A DNA stretch of 6,670 bases, taken from assembly GCA_021106655.1 (NCBI GenBank), contig JAIOTT010000336.1:1-6670 (forward strand), written 5' to 3'. The first letter of the stretch is position 1, and each line of letters opens with the position of its first letter. Below are positions 1 through 6,670 of the stretch, piece by piece. Source of the stretch: Bacteroidales bacterium (GTDB lineage: Bacteria > Bacteroidota > Bacteroidia > Bacteroidales > SMBSF77). Made by a program: the position numbers and the translations under genes. The notes below the pieces were generated by a model. The model did not search any database, was not told the DNA's origin, and was given only the letters and a program-made list of their open reading frames with translations.

Positions 1-3000
1 ATTCGTAAGATGCTTGAAAGAGGAATTGTTAAAACAGTGAAATCAGCAAAAAAGATCGTTGACAGGAAAGACCCTGTTGTATGGGATATTCTTGAGAATA
101 TTCTTAAGGGACATCCAATAATGCTTAATCGTGCTCCTACACTTCACCGGCTTGGTATACAAGCCTTTCAGCCAAAACTGGTTGAAGGTAAGGCCATACA
201 ATTACACCCTCTGGTTTGTACTGCTTTTAATGCCGACTTTGATGGTGACCAGATGGCTGTGCATGTTCCCCTGGGTAATGCTGCAGTTATTGAAACACAG
301 CTTCTTATGCTTGCCTCACATAATATTTTAAATCCTGCCAATGGTGCACCAATTACAGTACCTTCACAGGATATGGTATTAGGCCTGTATTACATGACAA
401 AAGGCAAAAAAAGCGAAAAAGATGAAAAGGTTAAAGGTGAGGGATTTTATTTCTATTCAGCTGATGAGGTAAATATTGCTTATAATGAAGGAAAAGTTGA
501 CCTGCATGCATATATTAATGTAAGAATACCTATCGAAGAAAACGGAACTAAGGTTTTAAAGTTAATAGAAACAACTGTTGGAAGAATCCTATTCAATAAG
601 GTAGTTCCTGAAGAATATGGATATATCAACCAACTCCTTACTAAAAAGGCTCTGAGAGATATAATTGGTGATGTTCTGAGAAATACCGGGACATCTAAAA
701 CTGCTCAGTTCCTGGATGACATTAAAAGCCTTGGGTTTAATATGGCCTTTAAGGGAGGTCTTTCATTTAACCTTGGCGATATACTTATTCCTGAGATCAA
801 AGAAGGATTGATTAAGGATGCCAATGCTGAAGTTGATGAAGTGGTCAATAATTATAATATGGGATTTATTACCAACAATGAGAGGTATAATCAGATCATT
901 GACATCTGGACTCATACAAATTCCAAGTTGACACAGCATCTGATGAATCAGATTTCAAAGGATAAACAAGGATTTAATGCTGTTTTTATGATGTTGGACT
1001 CCGGTGCCAGAGGGTCAAAAGAGCAGATTCGTCAGTTGTCAGGAATGAGAGGTTTAATGGCAAAACCACAAAAATCCGGAGCAACAGGAGGTGAGATTAT
1101 TGAAAATCCTATCTTATCAAATTTTAAAGAGGGACTATCTGTTCTTGAGTACTTTATTTCTACTCACGGCGCTCGTAAGGGACTTGCTGATACTGCTCTT
1201 AAAACTGCTGATGCAGGGTATCTGACACGTCGTCTTGTTGATGTTGCCCAAGATGTTATCATCTCTCATAAGGATTGTGGTACACTGAGAGGACTTACAA
1301 TCACAGCTCTAAAAAAAGCTGAAGAGATTGTAGAAACCCTATACGATAGAATCCTTGGCAGAACAACTTTACATAATATCTATCACCCATTAACAGGTGA
1401 TTTGATAATAGAAGAAGGTAATGAGCTCACTGAAGAAATTTCTCAGATCATTGAAGAATCCCCCATTGAATCTGTTGAAATTCGTTCGGTCTTAACCTGT
1501 GAGGCTAAAACAGGGGTATGTTCAAAATGTTATGGTCGAAATCTGGCTTCCGGTAGAATGGTACAAAAGGGAGAAGCAGTTGGTGTCATGGGTGCCCAGT
1601 CTATCGGAGAACCTGGTACACAGCTTACACTTAGAACATTTCACGTTGGTGGTACTGCTTCAAGTATTGCAATTGCAAATCGTATAGAAGCCAAGTTTGA
1701 CGGTGTTCTTGAAATTGATGAATTAAGATTCGTTAAATATCAGGATGAAAATTCCAAAAAATATAATATTGTTATTGGCCGCTCCGCTGAAATGAGAATT
1801 ATTGATAAAAAAACGAATATTATACTGACCTCAGGAAATATTCCATACGGGGCAAAGCTATATATTAATCATGGTGCTGAGGTTTCGAAAGGTGATTTGA
1901 TTAGTGATTGGGATCCATATAATGCCGTTATTTTATCTGAAGTATCAGGGAAGATTTCCTATGAAAATATTATTGAAGGTGTGACATATAGAATTGAATC
2001 TGATGATCAAACAGGATATCAGGATAAAGTCATTGTTGAAACCCGTCAAAAAGCTAAAAACCCTTCAATAAAGATTTTGTCTCTTGACAAAGAAATTATT
2101 AAGAGTTACGATATTCCTGTTGGTGCTCACATTGTAAAAGATGAAGGATCTAAGATCAAAGCCGGAGATATCCTGGTGAAAATTCCAAGAGCAATTGGTA
2201 AGTCAGGTGACATTACCGGAGGACTACCTCGTGTTACAGAGTTGTTTGAGGCAAGAAATCCTTCTGATCCTGCTACTGTTTCTGAAATTGATGGCGTTGT
2301 GTCGTTTGGTAAGAAATTGAAGAGAGGAAACCGTGAGGTAATTATTACTTCTAAAACAGGTGAAGAAAAGCATTATCTTATTTCCACCTCAAAGCAAATC
2401 CTTGCTCAGGAAAATGATTATGTCAGAGCCGGAACACCACTCTCTGAAGGAGCTATGACTCCAGCTGATATACTTGCTATTAAAGGGCCTATGAAAGTCC
2501 AGGAATATATTGTGAATGAAATTCAGGAAGTATATCGTTTACAAGGTGTAAAAATAAATGATAAACATTTTGAAGTCATTGTGCGCCAGATGATGCGTAA
2601 GGTTGAAGTTGCTGATCCGGGTGATACAAAATTCCTTGAAGGCGAGCTGGTAAATAAAATAGATTTCCAGAGTGAAAACGATTGGATCTTTGGGAAGAAA
2701 GTGATAATTGAAGGAGGAGATTCTGTAGTGTTTAAATCAGGACAAATTGTAAGCGCAAGAAAGCTAAGAGATGAAAATTCTTTACTTAAAAGAAAAGATA
2801 AGAAATTAATTGATGCCAGAGAAGCTCAACCTGCAACTGCAAGGCAGATATTACAGGGAATAACGAAAGCCTCTCTGCAAACCAAAAGTTTTATTTCAGC
2901 AGCCTCTTTCCAGGAAACAACAAAAGTTCTTACTTTAGCCTCTGTGGCAGCAAAATCAGATGATCTGCTTGGATTAAAAGAGAATGTGATTGTCGGACAT

Positions 3001-3120
3001 CTTATCCCTGCTGGTACCGGTTTGAGAGATTATTATAATATGATCGTTGGCTCGAAAGAGGAATACGATACATTAATGGCTTCAAAAAAAGAAGAGGACG
3101 AGGAATTAGTTAAAGAATAA
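1..3120 (+). CDS. rpoC: DNA-directed RNA polymerase beta' subunit, C-terminal part (5' end outside window)
   Basis: This is the catalytic large subunit of bacterial RNA polymerase, acting in the core enzyme with alpha, beta and omega. The frame is already open at base 1 (Ile-Arg-Lys precede the first Met), so that Met is internal. About 380 N-terminal residues are missing, judged by alignment of motifs to E. coli RpoC. Visible in order: the Mg-binding NADFDGD motif (229-249); the bridge helix around [20 protein letters not shown] (about 976-1071); the second zinc site with Cys codons at 1276, 1498, 1519 and 1528, spaced 74, 7 and 3 residues as in E. coli C814/C888/C895/C898; the trigger-loop helix [13 protein letters not shown] with His at 1642; an inserted ~175-residue SI3-like region (about 1663-2193); then the second trigger-loop arm [19 protein letters not shown] (2200-2256). 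The C-terminus is short and acidic, and three TAA codons stand in tandem (3118-3126). No frameshift or lost key residue is seen. The upstream rpoB expected in an rpoBC operon is off the window. Confidence 0.98.
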   Translation: MRKMLERGIVKTVKSAKKIVDRKDPVVWDILENILKGHPIMLNRAPTLHRLGIQAFQPKLVEGKAIQLHPLVCTAFNADFDGDQMAVHVPLGNAAVIETQLLMLASHNILNPANGAPITVPSQDMVLGLYYMTKGKKSEKDEKVKGEGFYFYSADEVNIAYNEGKVDLHAYINVRIPIEENGTKVLKLIETTVGRILFNKVVPEEYGYINQLLTKKALRDIIGDVLRNTGTSKTAQFLDDIKSLGFNMAFKGGLSFNLGDILIPEIKEGLIKDANAEVDEVVNNYNMGFITNNERYNQIIDIWTHTNSKLTQHLMNQISKDKQGFNAVFMMLDSGARGSKEQIRQLSGMRGLMAKPQKSGATGGEIIENPILSNFKEGLSVLEYFISTHGARKGLADTALKTADAGYLTRRLVDVAQDVIISHKDCGTLRGLTITALKKAEEIVETLYDRILGRTTLHNIYHPLTGDLIIEEGNELTEEISQIIEESPIESVEIRSVLTCEAKTGVCSKCYGRNLASGRMVQKGEAVGVMGAQSIGEPGTQLTLRTFHVGGTASSIAIANRIEAKFDGVLEIDELRFVKYQDENSKKYNIVIGRSAEMRIIDKKTNIILTSGNIPYGAKLYINHGAEVSKGDLISDWDPYNAVILSEVSGKISYENIIEGVTYRIESDDQTGYQDKVIVETRQKAKNPSIKILSLDKEIIKSYDIPVGAHIVKDEGSKIKAGDILVKIPRAIGKSGDITGGLPRVTELFEARNPSDPATVSEIDGVVSFGKKLKRGNREVIITSKTGEEKHYLISTSKQILAQENDYVRAGTPLSEGAMTPADILAIKGPMKVQEYIVNEIQEVYRLQGVKINDKHFEVIVRQMMRKVEVADPGDTKFLEGELVNKIDFQSENDWIFGKKVIIEGGDSVVFKSGQIVSARKLRDENSLLKRKDKKLIDAREAQPATARQILQGITKASLQTKSFISAASFQETTKVLTLASVAAKSDDLLGLKENVIVGHLIPAGTGLRDYYNMIVGSKEEYDTLMASKKEEDEELVKE

Positions 3121-3141
3121 TAATAAAATAAAAACTTCTAT

Positions 3142-3187
3142 AAGGCAAGCCTGGATGTTTTGAAAAACCGGAGACTTGCCTTTTTTT
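3142..3187 (+). terminator. Intrinsic (rho-independent) terminator after rpoC
   Basis: A perfect 8-bp inverted repeat, AAGGCAAG (3142-3149) and CTTGCCTT (3175-3182), encloses a 25-base loop. T3181-T3187 forms an unbroken T-run that begins at the end of the 3' arm. The loop contains a CCGG and complementary TTTT/AAAA stretches that may add weak inner pairing. It lies 22 bases past the rpoC stop, so it should end the rpoBC transcript. The T-run stops 16 bases before the start codon of the next gene in the same direction, so it also sits in that gene's immediate leader. Confidence 0.85.
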
Positions 3188-3203
3188 ACTTAAAAGAAAT
3201 ATT

Positions 3204-3518
3204 ATGGCTGATCAAAAACCACAAAATCAAATTAACATTGAGTTGAGCGAAGAAATGGCTGAAGGTACTTATTCAAACCTTGCTGTAATAACTCATTCCC
3301 ACGCTGAATTTATTGTAGATTTCATTAAGATGCTTCCCGGAATTCCTAAGGCTAAAGTAAAATCAAGAATCATTCTAACCCCTCAGCATGCAAAAAGATT
3401 GCTTAGAGCTCTTCAGGATAATATCTCTAAGTTTGAGTCTATGCATGGAAGTATTAAAGAGCCTGAAGGGATGGATCCTATGCCATTTAATTTAGGTGGT
3501 CCAACAGCTCAAGCGTAA
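3204..3518 (+). CDS. DUF3467 family protein, small, function unknown
   Basis: This 104-residue soluble protein has no signal peptide, membrane segment or cysteine. I recognise it as a DUF3467 member from the N-terminal polar segment followed by an INIELSEEMAEGTYSN-like block, the SHAEFIVDFIKMLPGIPKAK core, the RIILTPQHAKRLLRALQDNI helix and a Gly/Pro/Met-rich tail (EPEGMDPMPFNLGG). Proteins of this family commonly sit just after rpoC in Bacteroidota; no biochemical role is known to me. The start is the only sensible ATG: it opens the conserved N-terminus, and the preceding 3191-3203 is A-rich (TAAAAGAAATATT) without a Shine-Dalgarno match, as is usual in this phylum. The gene follows rpoC by 83 bases containing a terminator. 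A link to transcription or ribonucleoprotein function is inferred only from position. The stop is TAA at 3516. Confidence 0.9.
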   Translation: MADQKPQNQINIELSEEMAEGTYSNLAVITHSHAEFIVDFIKMLPGIPKAKVKSRIILTPQHAKRLLRALQDNISKFESMHGSIKEPEGMDPMPFNLGGPTAQA

Positions 3519-3520
3519 GT

Positions 3521-3622
3521 GTCCTTCGGACGTTATTCGCTTTGCTGTAATTTACTTTGTGTAATTCATAGTAATTTGCTCCGCGTAATTTACCCTCCGG
3601 GTGTAATTCACTTCGTGTAATT
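3521..3622. repeat. Array of six triloop mini-palindromes separated by GTAATT spacers
   Basis: Six very short inverted repeats, each with a three-pyrimidine centre, follow one another: GTCC-TTC-GGAC (3521-3531), GC-TTT-GC (3539-3545), AC-TTT-GT (3554-3560), GC-TCC-GC (3578-3584), ACCC-TCC-GGGT (3592-3602) and CAC-TTC-GTG (3609-3617). The arms differ in sequence but stay complementary. The spacers are near-constant: GTAATT begins at 3547, 3561, 3571, 3585, 3603 and 3617, with a GTTATT variant at 3532. On the minus strand the loops read GAA, GGA or AAA. The array lies between the stops of two convergent genes, so it will be in the 3' ends of both transcripts. No U-tailed terminator is present. 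Function unknown. Confidence 0.75.
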
Positions 3623-3631
3623 CAGTAACTA

Positions 3632-3696
3632 AATTACAATTAATTACTATCGAATTACTACTTAATTACAACTTAATAACTATCTAATTACTTATC
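3632..3696. repeat. 11-bp tandem repeat starting AATTAC, reaching into the tricorn stop codon
   Basis: Consecutive units begin at 3632, 3642, 3653, 3664, 3675 and 3686, with lengths 10, 11, 11, 11, 11 and 11. Examples are AATTACTATCG, AATTACTACTT, AATTACAACTT, AATAACTATCT and AATTACTTATC. The leading AATTAC is the reverse complement of the GTAATT spacer in the adjacent array to the left, so the two blocks can pair in several registers. The last unit covers the TAA stop (3688-3690) and the last two codons of the minus-strand tricorn gene. With the mini-palindrome array it fills nearly all of the 169-base space between the convergent genes. Confidence 0.72.
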
Positions 3697-4221
3697 TTCC
3701 GGTGTTTTTGACTTATCCGGATATTCAGGAATTGGTGGCAGTTCCTGTGGATAGTTTTTCATCTCTTCCAGTATTACCTCAATTGCTTTATTAAGTTGCT
3801 GGTCCTCACCTGAGTATTCTTTAGCCGGATCGTTAATTACTTCAATGTCCGGTTCAACGCCATGGCCTTCTATGATAAACTTTTTGCCATCTGTATCGTA
3901 ATGAGCAAATTCAGGTTTGTGTAATGAACCTCCATCAATAAAAGGTAAAGACCCTCTTATTCCAACAACACCACCCCAGGTACGTTCCCCGATAAGTTTT
4001 CCCATTTTTAATTTTTTAAACTGATAAGGGAAAAGATCACCATCCGAAGCGGAGTACTTGTCAATAAGAACTACTTTCGGCCCCAGGAGCATTGCAAGTC
4101 TTCCCGGTGATTGTTCCGTATTTCTGCTTACCCTCATCAAAGCTATTTCTCTGTTTAGCCTTTCTATGATCATGGCAGATACGTTGCCACCTCCATTACC
4201 TCGGTCATCAATAATAATTGC
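3688..4221 (-). CDS. Tricorn protease homologue, C-terminal catalytic part, downstream of a frameshift
   Basis: This is the 3' portion of the tricorn gene whose 5' portion is at 4170-6670; the two are in different frames. The first Met in this frame is at 4173, but tricorn-like sequence begins upstream at 4221 with AIIIDDRGNGGGNVSA, so that Met is not a natural start. It encodes the second half of the S41-type C2 domain. Numbering from the Met at 4173, the SASDGD motif carries the likely nucleophile Ser43 (codon 4045-4047) and Asp44. Glu102 (codon 3868-3870) in EGHGVEPDIEV fits the catalytic Glu. The Ser-to-Glu spacing of 59 is close to 58 for Thermoplasma tricorn S965/E1023, and the third Gly of GNGGG lies 47 residues before Ser43, as G918 does before S965. 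The tail is Pro/Lys/Glu-rich (LPPIPEYPDKSKTPEDK). Alone this piece lacks the catalytic His and the PDZ domain, so it is unlikely to be an active protease. Confidence 0.9.
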   Translation of the reverse strand, partial: AIIIDDRGNGGGNVSAMIIERLNREIALMRVSRNTEQSPGRLAMLLGPKVVLIDKYSASDGDLFPYQFKKLKMGKLIGERTWGGVVGIRGSLPFIDGGSLHKPEFAHYDTDGKKFIIEGHGVEPDIEVINDPAKEYSGEDQQLNKAIEVILEEMKNYPQELPPIPEYPDKSKTPEDK

Positions 4222-6670
4222 ATTTTTCGTAACTGAGGGTAAAAATATTTAACAAACTCATTTAATCCTTGCGCACTCATGTCTGGAATGTGAATATACC
4301 CAACTTTACCGTCAGTAGCTTCGCTAACTTTTTTAATGTTATTTTGTACCCAGTTGTAATAGTATAGATGTGACTCGTCATCAATCGGTACGACAATTAT
4401 TTTTCTGCTACCTGATTCAGTGGGGGAGCTGTTAATGGTAAGCTCGACCTGCTTTCCTGCTGTGTTCACCAATGACTCGTAAATATTCGTCATTCCTGTA
4501 GTGGACTTACCGTTTACAGCAATAATATAATCACCCTCACTAACGTCAACACCAATTTCTGTAAATGGAGAACGCTTGTTTTTTGTCCAGTTTTCTCCTT
4601 TCAGAATTGTATTGATCTTATAATATCCTGACTCCTCCTTACTTAATTTTGCTCCCAACAAGCCTGTCTTAATTCTTTTTGGCTTTGGCTTGTCTCCGCC
4701 GCTAACATATGCATGGCCAACGTTGAGTTCGCCTATCATTTCACCAATAATGTAATTCAAATCATTTCTGTTATTGACATAAGGCAGGAGTGGTGAATAT
4801 TTGTCGTGAATTTTTTTCCAGTCTACTCCATGCATATTAGGATCATAAAAGAAATCACGCATTTGTCTCCACGATTCATCATATATCTGTTTCCACTCCT
4901 CATGTAGGTTTACCCATACTTTCATATTGGAAAGGCTAACAAAATCTTTAAGCTGCACTTTTGATTTTGGGAGATCAATAACAGCATATTTGCCACTTGA
5001 TATCATTAACATCTTCTTATTATCTGCAGAGAGGATGTAATTACGAAAATCACCAAGCCGGGTTTCTTTTTTGTCTTTAAGGTTGTATAGCATAAAGCCT
5101 GGCTTTTTGTCAGAGGATTTAAATCTTATGTAATAAACACTATTACCAACTACATTAATATTCCAGTATCGGGCTGGTTTTATAGGTAACCCGATTATCC
5201 TTCCAGTGATTCCATCCAGGTCAATTTTTATGTCCTTGCTTTTCTCAGCCTTTTCATCCTTTGGCTCTTTGTCCTCTTTCTTAGCATTTGCCTCATCAAT
5301 GTCAGGTTTAACTAAGTCGTTTTCCGGTTCAAAGGGGGAAGGAGTGCTTTTCTCAAGAGTTATGAAATAAATGTTATTCATGTCAACATAAGCATGGTTC
5401 CATTCAGTCCAACTATAAATTGGGTTATAATCCCTTGAAGAATCAAAAAACAAATACTTGCCATCAGTGCTGAAAACAGGACTACTAGCATCATACCAAT
5501 CGTCAGTGACCGGGGTATTTGTTTTACTTGCGAGTTCATATAAGTATATCTGATCAGTAGCACCTGTTCTAACATTGGTAAAAGTTATCCATTTACTGTC
5601 CGGCGACCAGGAATAATCACGATATTCCCATACTGTTGATTGATTAACGATAGTAATTTTCTTTGACTCAATGTCCAAATATTGAAGACGAAGTTTTTTG
5701 TCGCCCCAGAGAAGCTTTTTGCTATCAGGCGACCAGATTGGATTATACTTATATGTATCACTATTTTCAGTTAATTGTACAGCCGCTTCACTGCCATCCT
5801 GCGTAACGATATAAATCTCATCTTCACCACTCTTGTCGGAAATATAAGATATGTATTTTCCATCAGGCGACCATTCAACATTTCTGTCATGAACACCAGA
5901 CGAATTTGTGAGGTTTTTTGTGATACCTGATTTGACAGGAACAGTGAAAATATCTCCTCTTGCTCCGAAAACAACTCTTTTGCCATGAGGAGAGATTGCC
6001 ATGGAATTAATGTACTTACTTGCATCCTTTGTTTCATTTCTGGCTGAAGTGAAGTCATTTGCTATAGTAACAGAGATCTTTTCTGCTGTTTGAGTACTCA
6101 GATCGAAATAGTAAATATATCCTCCGTTTTCAAAAACAATTGCATTATTCCCCAGTGAAGGGAATTTTACATCATATGTGTCAAAGTTGGTAAGTTTTCT
6201 TGTTTCCTCTGTAGTTGTATTATAAGAGAACAGGTTCATAATGCGGTCACGGTCGGAAATAAAGTAAATAATATCATCTTTCCACATGGGTATAATATCC
6301 TGTGCGGGATTGTTACTAATGTTTTTTACCTGCTTTGTTTCAAAATCATAGATCCAGATGTCGTCAGCCATTCCTCCACGATAGTATTTCCATGTTCTGA
6401 ATTCACGGAATACCTGATTGTAAGCAAGTTTCTTTTTATCCGGTGAATAGCTGCAAAACCCTCCACATGGTAAAGGTAATTCCTTAGATAATCCTCCTTT
6501 TATATCTGCAAGAAACAATTGACCTTTGAATGATTTAAATGTTTGCTTTCTGGTGCGAAACGCAATAGAATTATTATCTTTCGAGCACATTGCAATTTTA
6601 TTAGGCCCCATTCTGTCGGAAATATCATCCCTGTTAATTGTGGCAGCGTACGTTAATCGTAGTGGAACAC
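4170..6670 (-). CDS. Tricorn protease homologue, N-terminal part (5' end outside window, 3' end cut by frameshift)
   Basis: Tricorn is a large peptidase that trims peptides; many bacterial homologues are exported, but the N-terminus is off the window so export cannot be judged. The frame is open from 6668 (VPLRLTY... precedes the Met at 6611), so that Met is internal. Numbered from it, PD40/WD40-like propeller repeats show as YSPDKKKLAY (55), WSPDGKYISYIS (247), WSPDSKKLLWG (293), WSPDSKWITF (335) and FSTDGKYLFF (380). Next come a Lys/Glu/Asp-rich linker (about 421-465, nt 5350-5215), second-propeller remnants, the C1 core domain with HEEWKQIYDESWRQMRDFFYD and His633 in GHAYV (nt 4713-4715, likely tricorn H746), a PDZ domain (about 650-730, nt 4664-4422) and the start of C2, VGYIHIPDM (769). 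After YPQLRK796 the sequence stops resembling tricorn and ends at TGA 4170-4172. Restoring one base joins it to the part at 3688-4221, giving about 993 residues in the window. Bacteroidota tricorns, as I recall them, are near 1080. Confidence 0.93.
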   Translation of the reverse strand, partial: VPLRLTYAATINRDDISDRMGPNKIAMCSKDNNSIAFRTRKQTFKSFKGQLFLADIKGGLSKELPLPCGGFCSYSPDKKKLAYNQVFREFRTWKYYRGGMADDIWIYDFETKQVKNISNNPAQDIIPMWKDDIIYFISDRDRIMNLFSYNTTTEETRKLTNFDTYDVKFPSLGNNAIVFENGGYIYYFDLSTQTAEKISVTIANDFTSARNETKDASKYINSMAISPHGKRVVFGARGDIFTVPVKSGITKNLTNSSGVHDRNVEWSPDGKYISYISDKSGEDEIYIVTQDGSEAAVQLTENSDTYKYNPIWSPDSKKLLWGDKKLRLQYLDIESKKITIVNQSTVWEYRDYSWSPDSKWITFTNVRTGATDQIYLYELASKTNTPVTDDWYDASSPVFSTDGKYLFFDSSRDYNPIYSWTEWNHAYVDMNNIYFITLEKSTPSPFEPENDLVKPDIDEANAKKEDKEPKDEKAEKSKDIKIDLDGITGRIIGLPIKPARYWNINVVGNSVYYIRFKSSDKKPGFMLYNLKDKKETRLGDFRNYILSADNKKMLMISSGKYAVIDLPKSKVQLKDFVSLSNMKVWVNLHEEWKQIYDESWRQMRDFFYDPNMHGVDWKKIHDKYSPLLPYVNNRNDLNYIIGEMIGELNVGHAYVSGGDKPKPKRIKTGLLGAKLSKEESGYYKINTILKGENWTKNKRSPFTEIGVDVSEGDYIIAVNGKSTTGMTNIYESLVNTAGKQVELTINSSPTESGSRKIIVVPIDDESHLYYYNWVQNNIKKVSEATDGKVGYIHIPDMSAQGLNEFVKYFYPQLRKMQLLLMTEVMEVATYLP
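4223..4227 (-). other. Probable one-base deletion (frameshift) in an A5/T5 homopolymer inside the tricorn gene
   Basis: On the coding strand the bases CGA AAA ATG follow the YPQL codons. With five As the reading continues as Met-Gln-Leu-Leu-Leu and terminates 16 codons later. With six As it reads L-R-K-N-A-I-I-I-D-D-R-G-N-G-G-G, the expected tricorn/S41 strand with the Gly-rich oxyanion loop. The junction is therefore narrowed to this run. It could be a sequencing or assembly error, a true inactivating mutation, or much less likely a -1 recoding site. Confidence 0.85.

Noticed and set aside
131..1687. Short plus-strand open frames at 131-331 and 1499-1687
   Set aside because: They lie wholly inside rpoC in another frame; the rpoC frame carries all the conserved motifs.
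3159..3194. Bacteroidota-type promoter (TTTG at 3159-3162 with a TAnnTTTG-like box) for the DUF3467 gene
   Set aside because: The only TA-containing candidate (TACTTAAA, 3187-3194) matches poorly, and the spacing to TTTG is about 24 bases, longer than the usual ~19-21.
3521..3531. GTCC-TTC-GGAC as the intrinsic terminator of the DUF3467 gene
   Set aside because: The stem is only 4-5 bp and no T-run follows; it fits better as the first member of the mini-palindrome array.
3547..3691. CRISPR-like array
   Set aside because: Repeats are 6-11 bases with spacers of similar size that are themselves repetitive. There are no 25-40-base direct repeats with unique spacers and no cas genes.
4170..4173. 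Overlap ATGA between the stop of the upstream frame and a Met of the downstream frame, as in translationally coupled genes
   Set aside because: Tricorn-like sequence in the downstream frame starts 16 residues before this Met, including the Gly-rich oxyanion loop, so the Met is internal. The GGAGG on the coding strand lies about 16 bases upstream of it, too far for a normal ribosome site.
4058..6058. Short open frames at 4058-4252 (plus), 5378-5575 and 5771-6058 (minus)
   Set aside because: They are off-frame readings of the tricorn gene with no recognisable protein features.

Overview
The window looks like chromosomal core DNA from a member of the Bacteroidota, most likely a Bacteroidales-like lineage. 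The coding DNA is AT-rich and no clear Shine-Dalgarno sequence precedes the one start codon visible. A DUF3467 gene directly follows rpoC, an arrangement I know from Bacteroidota. The exported-type tricorn protease homologue is also typical of that phylum. I cannot name a genus from sequence alone.

Layout: (1) 1-3120, plus strand: the C-terminal ~1039 codons of rpoC (RNA polymerase beta' subunit), open at the left edge, with the active-site NADFDGD motif, bridge helix, second zinc site and trigger loop intact. (2) 3142-3187: a strong intrinsic terminator. (3) 3204-3518, plus strand: a 104-residue DUF3467 protein whose start lies only 16 bases after the terminator's T-run. (4) 3519-3687: a non-coding stretch between convergent genes, built almost entirely of repeats. 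The left half has six tiny triloop palindromes spaced by GTAATT; the right half is an ~11-bp tandem repeat beginning AATTAC, the reverse complement of GTAATT. (5) 3688-6670, minus strand: a tricorn protease homologue open at the right edge, broken by an apparent one-base deletion in an A5/T5 run at 4223-4227. This separates the beta-propellers, the catalytic His and the PDZ domain from the nucleophilic Ser domain.

How the parts relate: rpoC and the DUF3467 gene are codirectional, with a terminator between them that must either be read through in part or be bypassed by a promoter inside or overlapping it. The tricorn gene converges on them and is functionally unrelated. The repeat block is where transcription from both sides should end.

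I see no mobile element, CRISPR array, tRNA or rRNA, and no clear novel multi-gene system. The items most worth checking are the tricorn frameshift, the mini-hairpin/tandem-repeat block and the terminator inside the DUF3467 leader.
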